Source: Bacillus sp. HMF5848
GTDB taxonomy: Bacteria; Bacillota; Bacilli; Bacillales; HMF5848
Assembly (NCBI RefSeq): GCF_003944835.1
Contig: NZ_RWIV01000001.1
Location: forward strand, 3,647,501-3,711,500
DNA length: 64,000 nt
Direction of reading: 5' to 3'
A model generated the notes under the pieces. It did not search any database and was not told the DNA's origin. It was given only the letters and a program-made list of their open reading frames with translations. This document shows positions 60,920 through 64,000 of the stretch, piece after piece. Positions within the stretch are counted from its first letter, which is position 1; each line of letters opens with the position of its first letter. A program made the position numbers and the translations under genes.

Positions 60920-61396
60920 TTATTTGCTCACCTCCATAATTGCCTTCTCAAATGTAGTTTTTATTTCATATATTGCTTTTTCTTTATCTTCAATATCCAT
61001 CGCATGGACATACAAAATCTTATTATCATCCGAAACATCGACGACGACCGTTCCAGGTGTTAATGTAATTAAATTGGCAAGCGTTGTGATTTCCCAATCC
61101 TGTTTAAGCTCCGTCGGTAAAGCAAATATCCCTGGTCGGATATCTAGCTTTGGTTTTAAAATATGACGAATAACTGTTATGTTTGACTTTATAAGTTCAC
61201 GTAAAAATATAAATAGCAGCTTCACGATACTAATGACGTTATGCATGTAAAAGCGTTGTGCAAAAAAACGTCGGAATGCGAACAACAGTAACATTCCTAG
61301 CAAGTATCCGATAACAAACGTAGCAATAGACCAACTATTTTGTAAAAACATCCAAACAAAAGCAATAACTATATTTAAAAATAATTGTAACGTCAT
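60920..61396 (-). CDS. mrpE: Na+/H+ antiporter subunit MrpE
   Basis: 158 residues, two N-terminal membrane regions and a cytoplasmic C-terminal domain with LITLTPGTVVVDVSDDNKILYVHAMDI, the MnhE family signature. 7 nt after mrpD. Confidence 0.95.
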   Translation of the reverse strand: MTLQLFLNIVIAFVWMFLQNSWSIATFVIGYLLGMLLLFAFRRFFAQRFYMHNVISIVKLLFIFLRELIKSNITVIRHILKPKLDIRPGIFALPTELKQDWEITTLANLITLTPGTVVVDVSDDNKILYVHAMDIEDKEKAIYEIKTTFEKAIMEVSK

Positions 61397-61403
61397 TTTC
61401 GCT

Positions 61404-62888
61404 CTACTCCTTTAAAATGGCATCAATATAAACATTCGGGTCAAGCAGTCCGATATTAGATTGTTCAATATAAGGGTACAACCACTCTGCTCCAAGTCCC
61501 ATCGCAATTGATACCATCAGTAGCAATGCTCCCGGTAGTACTAAATGATGATACTTTTTCACTACTTTTACTTTATAATCTGGATTCGCCTCACCCCAGA
61601 AAGTTCTCATAAAGATTCTAAGCGCGGAGTAAAAGACTAACAAGCTTGAGAGAACAACTAGAACAGCTATCCAGAAAAACTCTGTTTGTAGACCACTTCG
61701 AACTATTAGCATCTTACCGACAAAACCACTTAACGGCGGAATACCTGCTAGCGAAATAGCAGTCACAAAGAACAACCAACCAAGTAGCGGATACTGATGA
61801 ATCAAGCCGCCTAGCTTACGTATATCACTAGTGCCAGTCACTATAATGATGGCTCCCCCTAGCAAAAATATTGCTCCTTTAATAATCATATCATGCACTA
61901 AGTAGAACAGCGCTCCGTTTAGCGAATCTGGAGATAGCATCGCGATACCAAATAAAATGACACCCACTGCTGTTAATATGTTATATATCAATATTTTTCG
62001 AATATCATAATGCGCAACAGCACCGATGACACCAACAATGATCGTCAACGCTGCTAATATAGCAATTAGCGTGTGCGTAATGGACGGTTCGTGATAAAAA
62101 ATAACAGTAAACGTACGATAAATGGAATACACACCGACTTTAGTTAATAGCGCTGCGAACAAAGCTGACACTGCTGTAGGCGGTGCTGCGTAGGAGCCTG
62201 GTAGCCAGAAAAACAACGGAAATACGGCACCCTTTAGTCCAAATACGATGAAGAACAAAATCGCAATCACCGTAATAATATTTTGTTGTCCCACTTCAGC
62301 AATACGCTCTGATAAATGGGCCATATTTAACGTACCTGTTACAGCGTATAAGTAACCGACAGCGATAACAAACAAAGCTGACGAAATAACATTGATCAAT
62401 ACGTATTTAAGAGACTCTCTGAATTGTCCCTTAGTTCCTCCTAGAACTAGTAACACGTAAGAGGAAATTAACATAACTTCAAAAAATACAAACAGGTTAA
62501 AAATATCTCCTGTTAAAAATGCTCCAAAAATACCAGTTAGTAAAAACTGAAAAAACGCGTAGAAATAAGATTTTTCTCTCGCTTCACCGATAGTGAAAAA
62601 GCTGAATAATAGACACGCAAAGCCAACTATGCTCGCCGTTAGCACGAGTAAAACGGCTAGCGTATCCGCTACAAACACAATGCCATATGGTGCACGCCAG
62701 TTCCCCAGCTCTAATGTTTGTATACCTTCCAGATGAACTTGCTGTAATAGCATTGCATTTACAATTAGTAGCAAAATCATTGAAATAACACTTATAACAC
62801 GCTGTGTTTTTATTTCTTCTTTGAATAGAATTAATATAATACCCGTTAATAACGGAATTAGTAGTGGAACCATAATCATGTTATTCAT
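61404..62888 (-). CDS. mrpD: Na+/H+ antiporter subunit MrpD
   Basis: 494-residue proton-translocating subunit homologous to complex I NuoM/N, about 14 helices. Key residues include the Glu in FFEVMLISSYVLLVLGG (conserved Glu of helix 5), Lys in VFGLKGAVFPLFFWLPGSYAAPPTAVSALFAALLTKVG, and the later HDMIIKGAIFLLGG. Overlaps mrpC by 8 nt. Confidence 0.96.
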   Translation of the reverse strand: MNNMIMVPLLIPLLTGIILILFKEEIKTQRVISVISMILLLIVNAMLLQQVHLEGIQTLELGNWRAPYGIVFVADTLAVLLVLTASIVGFACLLFSFFTIGEAREKSYFYAFFQFLLTGIFGAFLTGDIFNLFVFFEVMLISSYVLLVLGGTKGQFRESLKYVLINVISSALFVIAVGYLYAVTGTLNMAHLSERIAEVGQQNIITVIAILFFIVFGLKGAVFPLFFWLPGSYAAPPTAVSALFAALLTKVGVYSIYRTFTVIFYHEPSITHTLIAILAALTIIVGVIGAVAHYDIRKILIYNILTAVGVILFGIAMLSPDSLNGALFYLVHDMIIKGAIFLLGGAIIIVTGTSDIRKLGGLIHQYPLLGWLFFVTAISLAGIPPLSGFVGKMLIVRSGLQTEFFWIAVLVVLSSLLVFYSALRIFMRTFWGEANPDYKVKVVKKYHHLVLPGALLLMVSIAMGLGAEWLYPYIEQSNIGLLDPNVYIDAILKE

Positions 62889-63222
62889 CTTGTTGATTTC
62901 CTCTCATTTCCTCTGTATTTACCGTACCTAGCTCTTGGTGAGCACGATATGCTAAAACAAGGAAAAACGAAGTAACACCGAAGCTAATAACAATCGCTGT
63001 TAAAATCAGAGCCTGTGGCAATGGGTCTGTATACATTGGTGCTTTTTCTCCTAGTAAAGGTGGTGCCCCCGTTTTTAGTCCTCCCATTGTTAATAATAAG
63101 AGGTGCGCTCCATGACTTAAAAAAGCTGTTCCTATTATAATGCGCAATATTTGCTTAGAAAGCATTAAATACACAGCAGCTGCTATTAACAGGCCAGCTA
63201 CAACCGACATTAATATCCCCAT
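62881..63222 (-). CDS. mrpC: Na+/H+ antiporter subunit MrpC
   Basis: 113 residues, NuoK-like, three helices, with IIGTAFLSHGAHLLLLTMGG and the C-terminal LPQALILTAIVISFGVTSF pattern. It directly follows mrpB. Confidence 0.95.
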   Translation of the reverse strand: MGILMSVVAGLLIAAAVYLMLSKQILRIIIGTAFLSHGAHLLLLTMGGLKTGAPPLLGEKAPMYTDPLPQALILTAIVISFGVTSFFLVLAYRAHQELGTVNTEEMRGNQQDE

Positions 63223-63645
63223 TTAATCACTCTCTCCAATCGTTTGAATAATCGTCATCGTAATACCGATAACAACTAAATACACACCAAGATCGAATAG
63301 CATCGCAGTCGTTAACCCTGATTTCCCTAATAACGGCAACTCCACATAATCATGTGCATGCGTTAAAAAAGGTAAACCAGATAGCATAGGGCCAACACCT
63401 GTGATAACAGCTATGAGTAGCCCAACGGCGGTCACAATTTTAAAATCTGCCGGGATGACACGCTTAACCGTCTCCATATCATACGCCAACAGCAGAAGAA
63501 CGAGGGCAGAAGCGGTCATCAATCCACCGATAAAGCCTCCTCCAGGATAGTAATGTCCTGCAAAAAACAAATAGATAGAGAAGGTAATAATGATAAACAC
63601 AACTACCTTCGTAATTGTTTGTAAAATAATATTATTTGCCTTCAA
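63223..63645 (-). CDS. mrpB: Na+/H+ antiporter subunit MrpB
   Basis: 140 residues, four helices, MnhB domain with AGHYYPGGGFIGGLMTASALVLLLLAYD and TAMLFDLGVYLVVIG. It overlaps mrpA by 14 nt. Confidence 0.95.
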   Translation of the reverse strand: MKANNIILQTITKVVVFIIITFSIYLFFAGHYYPGGGFIGGLMTASALVLLLLAYDMETVKRVIPADFKIVTAVGLLIAVITGVGPMLSGLPFLTHAHDYVELPLLGKSGLTTAMLFDLGVYLVVIGITMTIIQTIGESD

Positions 63646-64000
63646 CTTTATCTCTCCTTACTACCCGCAACGTAATCATCGCAAAAATTCCTAACGCAGC
63701 AATACCAAGCACTGTAATTTCAAATAACGTATCCACACCACGGAAATCAACTAATATAACATTGACCATATTTTTACCCGCAGCTTCTTCGTACGTATTG
63801 GCTACATAGTATTGAGAGATTGGTTCTAATAACCTTGTTGCATCCGCTGAAATTGCCATCACTGTGACTACCACACCTACCCCGACAGAGATAAGAAGTC
63901 TGTTCAGTTTAAAGGCTTCACGCTGAAGATTAGGTAAATATCGAAAGCATAGTAAAAATAAAGCTACTGAAATTGTTTCAACAATTAATTGTGTCAACGC
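63632..64000 (-). CDS. mrpA: Na+/H+ antiporter subunit MrpA, C-terminal part (cut by window edge)
   Basis: The open frame runs off the right edge. The visible 122 residues are the MrpA C terminus: a MnhB-like module with MVNVILVDFRGVDTLFEITVLGIAALGIFAMI. The TTG or other codons near the edge are not real starts, as MrpA is about 770-800 residues long. First gene of the mrp operon. Confidence 0.93.
   Translation of the reverse strand, partial: ALTQLIVETISVALFLLCFRYLPNLQREAFKLNRLLISVGVGVVVTVMAISADATRLLEPISQYYVANTYEEAAGKNMVNVILVDFRGVDTLFEITVLGIAALGIFAMITLRVVRRDKVEGK

Overview
This window is a chromosomal segment of a low-GC Gram-positive endospore-former of the family Bacillaceae. The evidence is the 16S rRNA fragment, the Bacillus subtilis-like gene blocks (cggR-gapA-pgk-tpiA-pgm-eno, yvcI-rapZ-yvcK-whiA-crh, hprK-lgt-yvoD-ppaX-yvoF, hisZGDBHAFI, csbA-uvrB-uvrA, mrpABCDEFG), Crh with Gln15, CtsR and CggR operators, and strong AGGAGG ribosome binding sites with frequent GTG/TTG starts. 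Almost every gene is on the minus strand, so transcription runs from high to low coordinates. The species cannot be named from the sequence alone.

Layout: 1-1192 is the 5' three quarters of a 16S rRNA gene with its leader and tandem promoters. 1.5-5.1 kb holds rnr, a carboxylesterase gene and secG. 5.4-12.7 kb is the glycolytic operon under a recognisable CggR operator. 12.7-14.5 kb holds a glutaredoxin-like gene and sigL. 14.7-17.3 kb is an accessory stretch with an HpaB-type monooxygenase and two small unknown genes, followed by dispersed repeats. 17.8-23.2 kb is an ABC-2 exporter operon plus a tetR-containing operon, apparently tied together by the same paired 14-bp palindromes. 23.7-29.5 kb holds tRNA-Arg(CCG), clpP, the crh/whiA/yvcK/rapZ/yvcI operon and trxB. 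30.4-35.4 kb holds a TPR protein, an SLH-anchored glucosaminidase and a Na+/H+ antiporter-like carrier. 35.7-42.5 kb is the complete histidine operon. 43.3-48.0 kb is the hprK-lgt-ppaX operon. 48.3-51.8 kb holds the yvlABCD envelope cluster and a DUF3231 protein. 52.7-58.5 kb holds uvrA, uvrB and csbA. 58.6-60.1 kb is a chemoreceptor gene. 60.3 kb to the right edge is the Mrp antiporter operon, cut within mrpA.

How the genes work together: carbon flow and its control dominate. CggR gates lower glycolysis, HprK and Crh carry the catabolite-repression signal, PpaX removes pyrophosphate formed by HprK, and YvcK and RapZ belong to the cell-wall precursor and carbon-routing network. Envelope functions (Lgt, SecG, SLH glucosaminidase, yvl cluster), DNA repair (UvrAB) and Na+/pH homeostasis (Mrp) fill most of the rest.

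The most unusual feature is not a gene. Six intergenic gaps hold arrays of short units with a strikingly constant 21-bp (locally 22-bp) period but a different sequence at each locus: 23.3-23.7, 29.8-30.3, 39.15-39.3, 42.65-43.15, 51.95-52.66 and 58.0-58.17 kb. Five of the six sit in the spacer between the end of one minus-strand transcription unit and the start of the next. The sixth interrupts the his operon between hisD and hisB. I know of no described function for them.
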